From Deltaproteobacteria bacterium (GTDB taxonomy: Bacteria; Desulfobacterota; Syntrophobacteria; Syntrophobacterales; Syntrophobacteraceae), in the NCBI GenBank assembly GCA_021780695.1, contig JAJXYD010000025.1:327541-391540 (forward strand): DNA of 64,000 nt, written 5' to 3'. Shown piece after piece: positions 19,795 through 29,121 of this stretch; position 1 is the stretch's first letter; every line of letters starts with the position of its first letter. The notes under the pieces are model-generated. The model was not told the DNA's origin and ran no database searches. It saw nothing but the letters and a program-made list of their open reading frames with translations. A program made the position numbers and the translations under genes.

Positions 19795-19823
19795 CTATTT
19801 GCTCCCGCTATATAGCAACAGTC

Positions 19824-21818
19824 TTAACGCACATACATAAAATACGCGATCAGGCCAAACACCCCCACCATAAAAGACACGGCGTAGCGTTGCACATAAC
19901 CGCTCTGGGTCGATTTACACACGTTTCCGCACTTAACAAAAAACGCAGCGGTCGAATTGACAAGCCCGTCTATTACCACAACGTCAATGCCCTTCCAGAG
20001 GAAAATACTGAAGGCGCGAAGCGGATTAATAAAGACAGTTTCATAAATCTCATCGATATACCACTTATTTAGAAGCAACTGATAGAAAGAAGGATTGCCT
20101 TCCGCAATCCTGCCCGGTACATCTCTCTTTTTTACATACAAAACATAGGCTGCAAAAATTGCAGCGAAAACAAGGAGGGTGGTAAGCAGCATGAGTTCGT
20201 ATTCGAGCGCAAACGAGTGAGGCTCAGCCGCGGTTTGCGCCACCGCTTTGTGAATTACGGAAGGGCCCCCCGCGGCCTGCAAAATCTTACCGGCGCCTAG
20301 GCCAAATACCGGATGGAGAAAATGCTCGACACGGTTCATACCTCCAAGAGAGGCGGGAACACCGAGAAGACCGCCAAAAATCGAGAGCACCGAGAGGACC
20401 ATCAGCGGTACGGTCATCGTTTTCGGAGCTTCATGTATATGATGCTGGACCTCTTCGGAGGCCCGACATTCATTGAAGAAGGTCATAAAAATCAAGCGGA
20501 ACATGTAGAATGCGGTCATTACCGCGGCAAGCAGCCCGATAAGCCACAGGATATGGCTGCCCTGAGGACTGCTGTAGGCCTGCCACAAAATTTCGTCCTT
20601 GCTGAAAAAGCCCGAAAATCCGGGCAGCCCGGCGATGGCCAGGGTACCAATCAGCATGGAGGCAAAAGTGATCGGCATTTTTTTTCGCAAGCCCCCCATG
20701 TTCCTCATGTCCTGCTCGCCGCCCATGGCGTGAATTACGCAACCCGAACAAAGAAAGAGCAACGCTTTAAAGAAAGAGTGAGTCAATACATGAAAAAGAC
20801 CGGCGGCAAAGGCTCCAACCCCCAGTCCCAAAAACATGTAGCCGAGCTGGCTGACAGTGGAATAAGCAAGCACCTTTTTGATATCGTTTTGGGTAACGGC
20901 AATCGTTGCCGCAAAAAAAGCCGTAAGAGCGCCAACAACGGCCACAACGTGCATGGCGAAAGGAGACATGGAATAGAGCACGTTGCAGCGCGCCACGAAA
21001 TACACACCGGCCGTAACCATGGTCGCTGCATGGATAAGAGCGCTAACAGGAGTTGGACCGGCCATTGCATCAGGCAGCCATATATAGAGAGGTATCTGGG
21101 CCGACTTGGCAGTGCACCCCAGAAAGAACAGCAGGCAAATAATGGTTACGAGATGGGGCGGAAGCAGGTATGCATGAGAGAATACATCGTTAAACTTAAG
21201 AGACCAGACCCCATGGGCACCAAGGTGTGTAAGAAGAACAAGCATACCGACGGCGAAAAAGAAATCGCCGACCCTGTTTGTTACAAAAGCCTTCTTTCCG
21301 GCCACCGCATTGGCCAGATCGGAAAACCAAAAAGAAATCAGAAGGTAGGAACAAAGTCCCACTCCTTCCCACCCTAGAAACATGAGCAGGAAGTTATCAG
21401 CCAGGATCAGGTTGATCATTGAAAACATAAAAAGATTAAGATAGGTAAAGAACCGAAAATAGCTTTCGTCATGGCTCATGTACCCAATCGAATAGACATG
21501 GATCAAAAACCCAACCCCGGTTACGAACATGCACATAAACATCGACAGGGGATCGATCTGGTAGCCGATATTTACATGGAAAACCCCTGAGGAGATCCAG
21601 GTAAACCATGTGAAATCGTAGAGCCGTTTATCCGCTGGCAACCCCAGGAGCTTAACAAACAAGCCCAGCGTCACAAGAAAGGAAAGCCCGACCGCACCAC
21701 AGGCGATCCAATGCACAAGGCTTTTGTTTTTTTCAACGATCCTTCGCCCCAGCAGGCCGTTAATCAGAACGCCCACAAGCGGAAATATCGGGATAAGCCT
21801 TACCAGATCAAACTTCAT
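19824..21818 (-). CDS. nuoL: NADH:quinone oxidoreductase-type subunit L
   Basis: This 664-residue subunit is the distal antiporter-like channel of the complex, with about 16 helices and the long lateral helix expected near the C-terminus. Landmarks are FLGWEGVGLCSYLLISFWF, FVTNRVGDFFFAVG, AKSAQIPLYIWLPDAMAGPTPVSALIHAATMVTAGVY (read as adjoining segments) and KKVLAYSTVSQLGYMFLG. A GAGG site precedes the ATG at 21818. It follows nuoK after 13 bases and shows no truncation, in contrast with the fragment at 47.7 kb. Confidence 0.97.
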   Translation of the reverse strand: MKFDLVRLIPIFPLVGVLINGLLGRRIVEKNKSLVHWIACGAVGLSFLVTLGLFVKLLGLPADKRLYDFTWFTWISSGVFHVNIGYQIDPLSMFMCMFVTGVGFLIHVYSIGYMSHDESYFRFFTYLNLFMFSMINLILADNFLLMFLGWEGVGLCSYLLISFWFSDLANAVAGKKAFVTNRVGDFFFAVGMLVLLTHLGAHGVWSLKFNDVFSHAYLLPPHLVTIICLLFFLGCTAKSAQIPLYIWLPDAMAGPTPVSALIHAATMVTAGVYFVARCNVLYSMSPFAMHVVAVVGALTAFFAATIAVTQNDIKKVLAYSTVSQLGYMFLGLGVGAFAAGLFHVLTHSFFKALLFLCSGCVIHAMGGEQDMRNMGGLRKKMPITFASMLIGTLAIAGLPGFSGFFSKDEILWQAYSSPQGSHILWLIGLLAAVMTAFYMFRLIFMTFFNECRASEEVQHHIHEAPKTMTVPLMVLSVLSIFGGLLGVPASLGGMNRVEHFLHPVFGLGAGKILQAAGGPSVIHKAVAQTAAEPHSFALEYELMLLTTLLVFAAIFAAYVLYVKKRDVPGRIAEGNPSFYQLLLNKWYIDEIYETVFINPLRAFSIFLWKGIDVVVIDGLVNSTAAFFVKCGNVCKSTQSGYVQRYAVSFMVGVFGLIAYFMYVR

Positions 21819-21831
21819 CGCACGCCTCGAT

Positions 21832-22137
21832 CTACCATTTCAACAGGTTGAATTTGTCAATATTGATAGAGCCTGTCTTCCTGTACAACAGCACGAAAAT
21901 CGAAAGCCCTATAGCAGCCTCAGCACCCGCCACAGCCATAATGCACATGACCATAAAAAGCCCTTCGGCCGACTGATTGGCGCGAGAAAAGGTCACGAAG
22001 GCCAAATTGACCGCGCCCAGCATGATCTCCACGCACAAAAAGACGACGATGGCATCCTTTCGGCAAATGACCCCAAAGGCGCCGAGAGCAAAAAGGATGG
22101 CGGACAGTGCAAGATAGACGCTCTGGTAATCGTTCAT
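21832..22137 (-). CDS. nuoK: NADH:quinone oxidoreductase-type subunit K
   Basis: This 101-residue membrane protein has three helices. The two buried glutamates expected for NuoK are visible in VFLCVEIMLGAVNLAFV and in VAGAEAAIGLSIFVLLY. It forms part of the proton path between subunits A/J and N. Length is typical. The ribosome site is weak. The gap to nuoJ upstream, about 114 bases, is the longest inside the nuo cluster. Confidence 0.95.
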   Translation of the reverse strand: MNDYQSVYLALSAILFALGAFGVICRKDAIVVFLCVEIMLGAVNLAFVTFSRANQSAEGLFMVMCIMAVAGAEAAIGLSIFVLLYRKTGSINIDKFNLLKW

Positions 22138-22251
22138 TGAGCTATTCCCTCATACTCGGATGTAAGCAAACCCCGCGCAAGGCAAAACCAATACCGCATC
22201 CTCGGCCATTTACCTGCGGCCGATTAAGCCTTTCCTCGCCATTCCCTGCAA

Positions 22252-22755
22252 TTAATCTCTGCGGGCAAGGAAGACAGCCCCGACCACCGCGGCGGTAAGC
22301 AGCACGCTCACCAACTCGAAGGCGGCAAGGCCTTGAACGAAAATATAGTTTGCAAGCAAATTTATCTCGCCGTATTGAACCCGGGCATGTGGCCCCATAG
22401 TACCCTTGAGAGCCATAGGGCTAAGACCAATGCCAAGTCCCAGCAAACAGACCATAAAGAGAAATGAAACGACAAAGCGGCCGGAAAGAAGGCTTTTTCG
22501 AAAGGAGTCTTCATCTGAGACTCTTTGATTTAGCATCATGATGGCATAAATGATAAACATCATGATGGCCCCCGCGTAGACGATAACCTGCAAAGCGGCG
22601 ATAAACTGGCTGTCCAGCAGCAGGAAAAGAACGCCTAAGGCAAGGCAGTTTCCCACCATCCAAAGCGCGCTGTGCACGGTGTTTCTCGAAAGAATCACAA
22701 AAAGCGCGCACGCCAACGCCGCACCGCCGCAGGTGATTATCCCTAAGAGTTCCAT
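22252..22755 (-). CDS. nuoJ: NADH:quinone oxidoreductase-type subunit J
   Basis: This 167-residue membrane subunit has five helices. The conserved core includes ALWMVGNCLALGVLFLLLDSQFIA and QVIVYAGAIMMFIIYAIMMLN, with the helix-3 region that contains the pi-bulge in characterised complexes. GGAGAG precedes the ATG at 22755. Its start overlaps the end of nuoI by 13 bases, which indicates translational coupling. Confidence 0.95.
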   Translation of the reverse strand: MELLGIITCGGAALACALFVILSRNTVHSALWMVGNCLALGVLFLLLDSQFIAALQVIVYAGAIMMFIIYAIMMLNQRVSDEDSFRKSLLSGRFVVSFLFMVCLLGLGIGLSPMALKGTMGPHARVQYGEINLLANYIFVQGLAAFELVSVLLTAAVVGAVFLARRD

Positions 22756-23213
22756 TTCTCTCCAGTCGTCTTCAATATCGAGATGTCGAAAACAAAATCC
22801 TCACGGTTGTAGTTGACGTACTCATATATCTTAGTGAGGCTAATGGCGGACTTGGGACAGGCGTCCTGACAAAACCCGCAGAAAATGCAGCGAAGCTCGT
22901 TAACTTCGAATTTTTCGGGATGCCTGGTCCCCCCTTCATCTTCACGGGCAAGGATCGTTATGGCCTGCGAGGGACAGACCGCAGCGCATAGACCGCAGGC
23001 GACACATTTCAATTCGCCCTTCTCGTCAACATTAAGCTTGTGAAGACCACGCCACCTTTGGCTTCTAACAGTTTTCTGATCGGGATATTGAATGGTGACG
23101 GGTTTTTTGAAGAAATTGCCCATTGTAAATTGTAAGCCCTTCAAAATGGGCTTAACGTAATTACCCTTTTCACCCCTGTTTTTGCTTACATTTATAATAT
23201 CGGACTTTTCCAT
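22743..23213 (-). CDS. nuoI: NADH:quinone oxidoreductase-type subunit I (2x[4Fe-4S])
   Basis: This 156-residue peripheral ferredoxin-like subunit carries two 4Fe-4S clusters: CVACGLCAAVCPSQAI and CIFCGFCQDACPKSAI. It passes electrons toward NuoB. The frame is open further upstream, but I choose the ATG at 23213, which follows the nuoH stop with a GGAG near it and gives a normal N-terminus. In complexes without NuoEFG, this subunit or a partner docked on it is the likely entry point for electrons from ferredoxin or another donor. Confidence 0.94.
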   Translation of the reverse strand: MEKSDIINVSKNRGEKGNYVKPILKGLQFTMGNFFKKPVTIQYPDQKTVRSQRWRGLHKLNVDEKGELKCVACGLCAAVCPSQAITILAREDEGGTRHPEKFEVNELRCIFCGFCQDACPKSAISLTKIYEYVNYNREDFVFDISILKTTGEKWNS

Positions 23214-23229
23214 TGGAGCTCCTGACATC

Positions 23230-24219
23230 TTAACCCAACAGGGCCACAACCACGCCCGTGGCGATAACATTGGCCAAGGCAACCGGCAGCAGGAATTTCC
23301 ATTCGAGCTTCATCACCTTGTCGTAGCGAAGGCGGGGAATAGTTGCCCTGATCCAGATACATACAAAAATAACAGCGAAAGTCTTTACAAAAAACCAGAC
23401 AAGTCCGGGCAGAACCGGGCCGTGCCACCCACCGAGAAAAAGGGTTGTGACCAGGGAGGCGAAAACAAAGAGATGGGTGTATTCAGCAAGAAAGAAAAGC
23501 GAAAACTTCATACTGCTGTATTCAATATTGTAGCCGCAACAAAGCTCGGATTCGGCCTCAGGCATATCGAAGGGAGTACGGTTTAGCTCCGCTATACCGC
23601 TTATCATAAACACGAGAAAGGCCACAGGTTCCCTGAAGATGTTCCAATCCCAAAAATGTTGCTGGGCCGCCACCATATCCACGAGACTAAAGGAGCCTGT
23701 CACCATAATTATGCTCAGGACGGCAAAGGCCAGCGAAAGCTCGTAGCTGATGATCATGGCCGAAGCCCTTAGCCCACCCATATAGCCGTACTTGTTACCC
23801 GAAGACCAGCCGCCAAGAATCGTTCCATAAGAACCGATGGTGGCAAGGCCCAGGATAAAAAGAATGCCTATGGAAGGATTGGCCAGGTAGAGGTCTATTC
23901 TTTTGCCAAAAATCGTCATCGCAGGGCCAAAAGGGATAACGGCAAGCAACATAACCGCAAAGGAAATGCTTATGACCGGCGCCATGAGAAAAACCGCCCT
24001 GTCGGCGTTATCCGGGACCACTTCTTCTTTAAAAAAATTTTTAACAGCATCGGCCAGAGGCTGAAGCAGCCCATGATAGCCAACCCTCATGGGGCCGTAT
24101 CTAAGCTGGAAATGGCCGAGAGCCTTCCTTTCGATCCAGGTGGTATAAGCGACAAAAAACAGGCATACCCCAAAGATCACAAGCATTTTGATAATGGGAA
24201 TGATGAGCAGATCAGTCAT
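23230..24219 (-). CDS. nuoH: NADH:quinone oxidoreductase-type subunit H
   Basis: This 329-residue membrane subunit has eight helices and forms much of the quinone chamber. It shows ERKALGHFQLRYGPMRVG, ADAVKNFFKEE and the GIAELNRTPFDMPEAESEL loop typical of NuoH, with AEYTHLF in a later helix. The start is the ATG at 24219, because GGAG is then eight bases away. A GTG three codons earlier overlaps that site. nuoD lies immediately upstream, so no E, F or G genes separate D and H as they do in 14-gene operons. Confidence 0.95.
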   Translation of the reverse strand: MTDLLIIPIIKMLVIFGVCLFFVAYTTWIERKALGHFQLRYGPMRVGYHGLLQPLADAVKNFFKEEVVPDNADRAVFLMAPVISISFAVMLLAVIPFGPAMTIFGKRIDLYLANPSIGILFILGLATIGSYGTILGGWSSGNKYGYMGGLRASAMIISYELSLAFAVLSIIMVTGSFSLVDMVAAQQHFWDWNIFREPVAFLVFMISGIAELNRTPFDMPEAESELCCGYNIEYSSMKFSLFFLAEYTHLFVFASLVTTLFLGGWHGPVLPGLVWFFVKTFAVIFVCIWIRATIPRLRYDKVMKLEWKFLLPVALANVIATGVVVALLG

Positions 24220-24268
24220 CGGTCGCACTCCGTTACGCAGCTCTGTCCAATTAGACGGCGCTTGTTCT

Positions 24269-25441
24269 TTACCGGTCTATTTCGCCAAGCACAACATCGA
24301 GGCTACCGATAATAGCTATGGCGTCCGCAACCATGTGCCCCACCAGCAGGCGAGGAAGCGCGCTTGCAAGGTAAAAGCAGGAGGAGCGGATTTTTAGCCT
24401 GTAAGGCTGCTCGCTGCCGTCGCCAACCAGGTAGAACCCCAGTTCCCCTTTAGCTCCCTCAACTGCCGAATATAGCTCCCCGCTTGGTACTGGAGTGCCT
24501 TTGGCATTTACCATAAACCGGCGAATGAGCGCGCTGATATCCGTTTGCACTTCAGGCTGGCTGGGGCTGGCCACCAATGGATTATCCGTCATGACCGGCC
24601 CGGAGGGAAGGTTTTCAATCGCCTGAGCTATAATGGCGATCGACTGTTTGAATTCCTCCATTCTCACCAGGTAGCGGTCGTAGACATCTCCGTTTTCGCC
24701 GATGGGGATCTTGAAGTCAAAATCGCCATAACTGGAATAGGGGAAGGCCTTGCGTACATCGTAGGCAACACCCGAGCCCCTGAGACTTGGCCCGGTAAGT
24801 CCATGATTTATCGCTTCCTCAGCCGAGATCTTACCGATGTTCATGGTCCGGGTGGTCCAGATCTTATTATCCGTCAAAAGCTGGTGGTAGCCTTCCAGGG
24901 CCTTGGGAAACCAGGCCACGAATTTTCTCACCTTCGCGATGAAATCGTCGGTAGCTTCGTAGGCCACGCCACCGATGCGTATAAAAGAAGGAGTCAGCCG
25001 GTAGCCGGCAATCTCTTCGTTCATCGCCATGATCATCTCTCTATCCCGAAACGCATAGAAGATGACCGTCATGGCCCCGATATCGAGGGCATGAGTTCCC
25101 AGCCATAGATGGTGGCCCATGATCCGGGCAAACTCGGCCATAATGACCCTCAAATACTGCGCTCTTTTCGGCACCTCGATACCCAGCAACTTTTCGACGG
25201 CAACGCAATACCCCAAATTGTTCGCCGATGCGGCTGAGTAGTCGAGTCTGTCGGTAAGCGGAAGTATCTGCTGGTAGGTCCTGCTTTCGCAGATTTTTTC
25301 GATCCCTCTGTGAAGATAGCCGATAACGGGGGTCGCATTTACAATAGTTTCGCCGTCAAGCTCCAGGACTACCCTCAAAACGCCGTGAGTAGCCGGATGA
25401 TGGGGCCCCATATTCAGGGTTACGGTTTTACTCTCGCTCAT
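24269..25441 (-). CDS. nuoD: NADH:quinone oxidoreductase-type subunit D
   Basis: This 390-residue subunit is related to the large subunit of [NiFe] hydrogenases and forms the quinone pocket with NuoB. The N-terminal MGPHHPATHGVLR carries the conserved His pair, followed by GYLHRGIEK. ERNLGY-like positions read AANNLGY, and a terminal GSLDVVLGEIDR matches the family end. No nickel-binding cysteines are present, so it is not a hydrogenase. It is separate from nuoC, not fused. The neighbours are nuoC (gap 38 bases) and nuoH. Confidence 0.96.
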   Translation of the reverse strand: MSESKTVTLNMGPHHPATHGVLRVVLELDGETIVNATPVIGYLHRGIEKICESRTYQQILPLTDRLDYSAASANNLGYCVAVEKLLGIEVPKRAQYLRVIMAEFARIMGHHLWLGTHALDIGAMTVIFYAFRDREMIMAMNEEIAGYRLTPSFIRIGGVAYEATDDFIAKVRKFVAWFPKALEGYHQLLTDNKIWTTRTMNIGKISAEEAINHGLTGPSLRGSGVAYDVRKAFPYSSYGDFDFKIPIGENGDVYDRYLVRMEEFKQSIAIIAQAIENLPSGPVMTDNPLVASPSQPEVQTDISALIRRFMVNAKGTPVPSGELYSAVEGAKGELGFYLVGDGSEQPYRLKIRSSCFYLASALPRLLVGHMVADAIAIIGSLDVVLGEIDR

Positions 25442-25479
25442 GATTTTCCATGCCTGACTATTTTGCTGCGTGGTCCCGG

Positions 25480-25971
25480 TTAGAAGTAATCTTTTATGGT
25501 CTCGGTGTCGAAAGGCTTATCGAAGTCCTTACCCTCAAGAGGGAAGTCCTTTCTTAGCGGATGACCCTCGAAATTTTCCCACATAAGAATTCGCCGCAAA
25601 TCGGGATGACCCGAAAAACCAATCCCCAAAAGGTCAAAGACTTCCCTTTCACCCCAGTTGGCCGAATTCCATATACCGCTAACGCTTGGAACTTCCCGGT
25701 CTTGAGCGACCTCAACCTTAACAGCCAAGCGGGAAAAATCCTCCATGGCCATCAGGAGGTAGATCACATCGAAGCGCACCGGTCTGGGCATGCGGTCGAT
25801 ACCCACAACATCGCTCAGCATATCGAAGCCCAGCGCTCTCAGGGTTTTCATGACTTGGGGAAAAGACTCAAGCGAAACGGTTATTTCGGGCATTCCATGA
25901 CGGTCGGCCCTCTTTAGCCCTAAATCAGGACATTCCGTAGACAGGGCGATTAATGCTTTTTCAATTTCCAT
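25480..25971 (-). CDS. nuoC: NADH:quinone oxidoreductase-type subunit C
   Basis: This 163-residue peripheral subunit is of the 30-kDa family. The signature WGEREVFDLLGIGFSGHPDLRRILM and the end region EGHPLRKDFPL are clear. The N-terminal 50 residues are variable, as usual. It directly follows nuoB with a 3-base gap, so the two are probably translationally coupled, and it lies upstream of nuoD. Confidence 0.96.
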   Translation of the reverse strand: MEIEKALIALSTECPDLGLKRADRHGMPEITVSLESFPQVMKTLRALGFDMLSDVVGIDRMPRPVRFDVIYLLMAMEDFSRLAVKVEVAQDREVPSVSGIWNSANWGEREVFDLLGIGFSGHPDLRRILMWENFEGHPLRKDFPLEGKDFDKPFDTETIKDYF

Positions 25972-25974
25972 CTC

Positions 25975-26496
25975 TTAGTTTCCTGTCGGAATTTCGAGCA
26001 TGCCGGGTTTGAAATCGCGGCGTTGATCCAATCTTTCGGTCCTAATCTTTTCCTGGATCTTCATAAGACCGGCCAGAACCGCTTCGGGGCGAGGCGGACA
26101 TCCAGGGATGTAGACATCGACCGGAATTATCTGATCGGCGCCCTGGACCACCGCATAGCTTTTGAACACCCCGCCGCATGAGGCGCAAGCCCCCATTGCG
26201 ATCACCCACTTGGGGTCGGCCATTTGATCGTAAATGCGCTTAACCATAACCGACATTTTCTTTGTAAGAGTGCCGGCAATGATTATGAGATCGGATTGCC
26301 TCGGGGAGGGACGAAAGACTTCGGAGCCAAAACGGGAAATATCGAAATCGGCCAGGGTGCTGGCAATCATTTCGAGTGCGCAACAGGCAAGACCGAAGGT
26401 GCAAGGCCACACCGAATTACTTCTGCCCCAGTTAACCAGCTTATTGAGGCTTGTAACCAGCACATTATCGCCAACGAGTTGATTTTCTAATCCCAT
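25975..26496 (-). CDS. nuoB: NADH:quinone oxidoreductase-type subunit B
   Basis: This 173-residue subunit binds the terminal N2 4Fe-4S cluster. The ligands are visible in [10 protein letters not shown] (adjacent cysteines), GACASCGG and [12 protein letters not shown]. The frame opens upstream, but I use the ATG at 26496 because GGAG lies seven bases before it and the product starts [13 protein letters not shown], as in the family. It overlaps the nuoA stop by 10 bases. Confidence 0.96.
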   Translation of the reverse strand: MGLENQLVGDNVLVTSLNKLVNWGRSNSVWPCTFGLACCALEMIASTLADFDISRFGSEVFRPSPRQSDLIIIAGTLTKKMSVMVKRIYDQMADPKWVIAMGACASCGGVFKSYAVVQGADQIIPVDVYIPGCPPRPEAVLAGLMKIQEKIRTERLDQRRDFKPGMLEIPTGN

Positions 26497-26843
26497 TCCA
26501 AAGCTCCCTTTTTCCAGACATACACGTAGCTGACTACAAGAATCAGCAGAAAGATCAGCATCTCGGCAAGCCCGAAGGCACCCAGCCTTCGGTAGTAGAC
26601 CGCCCAGGGATAAAGAAAGACGCATTCAAGATCGAAGACGAGAAAAAGAAGGGCAGTAACGTAGAATTTGACCGGCGTCTGCGCATAGTGAGCGCCTTCG
26701 CTTGGAATACCACACTCATAGGATTGCGTTTTGACCTTAAAGGGCCTGGCAGGTCCCAGCAGGTGGGACAGGAAAACCGTTCCGGCACCAAAAAGCAGGG
26801 CAAGAATTATCATATAGAGAATGGGTAAATAAACAGCCAGCAT
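26487..26843 (-). CDS. nuoA: NADH:quinone oxidoreductase-type subunit A
   Basis: This 118-residue membrane subunit has three helices. The family loop [13 protein letters not shown], with the conserved cysteine, lies between helices 1 and 2, and [15 protein letters not shown], with acidic residues, is in helix 2. The ATG at 26843 is chosen because GGAGG lies six bases upstream. The frame opens 16 codons earlier without a site. It is the first gene of the 11-gene nuo cluster. Confidence 0.95.
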   Translation of the reverse strand: MLAVYLPILYMIILALLFGAGTVFLSHLLGPARPFKVKTQSYECGIPSEGAHYAQTPVKFYVTALLFLVFDLECVFLYPWAVYYRRLGAFGLAEMLIFLLILVVSYVYVWKKGALEWD

Positions 26844-27240
26844 AGAGGCCCTCCACAGTGAACCGCAGTTTACGCCGGCAGCGGCTGGCAATCAGGCCTT
26901 GTCGATCCGGATAGCACTTCCCCTGCTCTGAACGGGCCACGCCCCTAAACCAGGGGGAAAACTATCTTTTCCCTGATTCGGACGCTCCGCAGGGGGGCCG
27001 GCCAAGCACAACCACGCCGCCGAACTCGATTGGATACGCAATCTCTTGTATTTTATCCGTGGGGATTAACCCGGTACAAACCATCCACCAAGAGTATGGG
27101 GATTAATAAGCCATTGTGAGGGATATGACAACCCTTTTTTCTGTCTCCAAATAAATTTTGACACTTGGTTTACCTGAAACGAGAGGCTTTGAGCCCCCCC
27201 CCGTGGATACCTTCTTGTTGCACAAAAAGCGGCTTTTTTC
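26844..27240. other. Leader region upstream of nuoA
   Basis: No gene is seen in these 400 bases. It should hold the nuo promoter (candidate listed) and the 3' region of the response-regulator transcript. A TTGACA on the plus strand near 27158 has no matching -10 or downstream plus-strand gene. Confidence 0.5.
27050..27079 (-). promoter_or_regulatory. Candidate promoter of the nuo operon
   Basis: On the minus strand, TTGTAC (27079-27074) and TAAAAT (27055-27050) are 18 bases apart, about 210 bases before nuoA. Pattern match only. Confidence 0.35.
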
Positions 27241-27765
27241 CTATTGGAGAGTATTTGCCTCTTCGGCACTGGGCAAACGTACTATACCAAAATGGTGGTG
27301 GTGAAGATCTTGTATTTCCGCCACCATCTCATCGAGCCTGCGGGGTTTTATGACAAAAGAATCAGCCCCTAGGCGTAACCAGCGGTCTTCGTGGTTCCCT
27401 ATTTTTGTTGAAACCAAAAGCATCAAGGGGATTTTTCGCAGTCCTTTATGCCCCTTTATCTCCTTTAGCGTTTCCAGACCGTCTTTTACCGGCATCACCA
27501 GATCAAGCAAAATAAGGAACGGGACTGGTGAAGACTCGGGCGGCTCATACCTGCCCTTATGCAGCAGGTAGTCCATGGCATCCTGACCGTTTGCCGCCCA
27601 CCGCAGATCGACTTTGGCCCGAGCATCCTCGAAAGCCTTCTCCACCAGAGCATAATCGTTTTCATCGTCATCGGCCACCATTACCACCAGCGGACCCTCT
27701 CCCCACATCGGTGTCCGATTATCATTGCAACGCATAGACGACGGCCACATTTTTTGAAGACTCAT
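27241..27765 (-). CDS. Single-domain response regulator (Rcp1-like)
   Basis: This 174-residue protein is a CheY-like receiver and little else. The acidic pocket lies in MVADDDENDY. The phosphoacceptor aspartate is in LILLDLVMPVKDGL, the conserved Ser/Thr is in LMLLVST, and the Lys is in VIKP. A 20-residue tail rich in His (HHHHFG) follows the receiver. The layout and spacing resemble the Rcp1/phytochrome-partner subgroup. The ATG at 27765 has GGGGG five bases upstream. No histidine kinase gene lies beside it, so its partner is unknown. Confidence 0.85.
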   Translation of the reverse strand: MSLQKMWPSSMRCNDNRTPMWGEGPLVVMVADDDENDYALVEKAFEDARAKVDLRWAANGQDAMDYLLHKGRYEPPESSPVPFLILLDLVMPVKDGLETLKEIKGHKGLRKIPLMLLVSTKIGNHEDRWLRLGADSFVIKPRRLDEMVAEIQDLHHHHFGIVRLPSAEEANTLQ

Positions 27766-28325
27766 GATTAGCCCCCATTTAAAAAATTCTGGGTTAAATC
27801 GGCCATCCCAAGCCCTATGGCACTGTCCCCGTCTCAACCGTCATCTCCGCGCCGGGCAAACCCAAACCGGTGGGGGACGCAACATTTATCCCGCCGGCAA
27901 GGCAAGGATGGACGCTACTGCAACTGGTCCTATTATAGACGAGCGGCAAGGCAGCGTAAGGTAGTAAAAAAGCGCAGTTCCTTGAGATTTTCATTGTATT
28001 TAAACTACAAATAACCATTACGCGTCCTTAGGCAGGCTACCTTCTTGACAAGGTTTTTTCAGTGATTATTAATGTGGAAGTTTATCTCGCAATTGGTTTC
28101 AGCCGGTTAGGCGAGCTATTTTAGCAGCTTTAAACCTTTACATTCCATTAGTACTATCCCAAGACCGGCGATCCACCCCCCGCAATTCCTTTATTTTAGC
28201 TTATCGCTACGCTTCGATTCTTTTTTTCAGCTCGAGTTCTAATCATGTCCCTATTGTATTAACCGCAGAGCATTCCTGCCTCAAAAGCGGTCCTGGGCAA
28301 TGGGCATCCGGAAAAGGAGACAGTC
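27766..28325. other. Gap before OmpA-like gene
   Basis: No gene is seen. A good TTGACA at 28045-28050 with TATTAA 16 bases downstream (28067-28072) is a possible plus-strand promoter for the OmpA-like gene, but would leave a 250-base leader. Nothing else can be interpreted. Confidence 0.4.
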
Positions 28326-28904
28326 ATGGGACGCGGATTGTCCTATTTCATGCTTTTTTTAATTTTTTCGCTGGCAGCTGGCGCAAACCGGATTCCGGCA
28401 ATCGAATACGGTTATAGAGCGGGGTCCGTTGTTAAAAAGCAGACCCTAAAAGACAACCTTAAGGATCATCTTTCCCGCAGTTTCTCCCAAAACCTATCCA
28501 TGGGAAAAGGCTGCACGAGCATATCGGTTCCATCCGATTGTCTTTTCAGGCCTCATTCACAAAGGGTCAATCCCGCCAAGTGGAAGGTCTCAATAGCCTC
28601 GGTGGCCCGTATATGTAAAAGATACCCTCATGCCGATCTGATAGTTTCGGTGTACACGGACTGCCTGCATTCCGAGGAACAAAATCTGGCGCTATCCGAA
28701 CTGCAGGCATGGACGATAAAACAGGCCCTGGTGAATAGGGGCATAGGAGCCGAAAAGATCAAAGCCCAGGGTTGGGGAGAATCAAGACCGGTTGCTTCCA
28801 ATGCTACCCGAGAGGGCAGGAAAGCCAACAACCGCATAATGATAAGTTTCGGTCCAGCCTGCGAGAAATTTGTCGAGGATCAAGCCAGGGCTGATTTGTT
28901 CTAA
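28326..28904 (+). CDS. OmpA-family peptidoglycan-associated protein
   Basis: This 192-residue protein has an N-terminal hydrophobic signal segment (residues 6-22, ending AAGA) and a C-terminal OmpA-like domain from about residue 85 to 180. Core positions are visible: the TD pair in VYTDC, NLALSELQAWTIKQAL, GAEKIKAQGWGESRPVASN and GRKANNRIMI. The Asp and Arg that bind peptidoglycan in OmpA domains are kept. Six cysteines are unusual for this family and could form disulfides. A GGAGA site precedes the ATG. It stands alone on the plus strand, so it may be an individually expressed envelope protein. Confidence 0.8.
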   Translation: MGRGLSYFMLFLIFSLAAGANRIPAIEYGYRAGSVVKKQTLKDNLKDHLSRSFSQNLSMGKGCTSISVPSDCLFRPHSQRVNPAKWKVSIASVARICKRYPHADLIVSVYTDCLHSEEQNLALSELQAWTIKQALVNRGIGAEKIKAQGWGESRPVASNATREGRKANNRIMISFGPACEKFVEDQARADLF

Positions 28905-29121
28905 GCGACAAAGGCACGCCACGGGAAAAACGCAGTAGAGAGGGAACCAAAAGATGTTACGGCCAAATGCGTTTAAAGCGTGCGGTTCCTTTGGGCGTTG
29001 GGGCAAAACTCATGCAGGCCGTGCGGCTTATCCCCCTTCCCTCTCGTCGGACCGCGCGTGCGGATTTGCCGCCCCAGCGCGGAATACTCCCACATGCCAA
29101 TCCGGTGAAATCGTTGACGAC

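Noticed and set aside
20313..21377. 354-codon frame on the plus strand
   Set aside because: It is antisense to nuoL, rich in Lys, Gly and His without a recognisable fold, and has no ribosome site. nuoL on the other strand is clear.
27158..27163. TTGACA on the plus strand
   Set aside because: No -10 or plus-strand gene follows, so it is probably chance.
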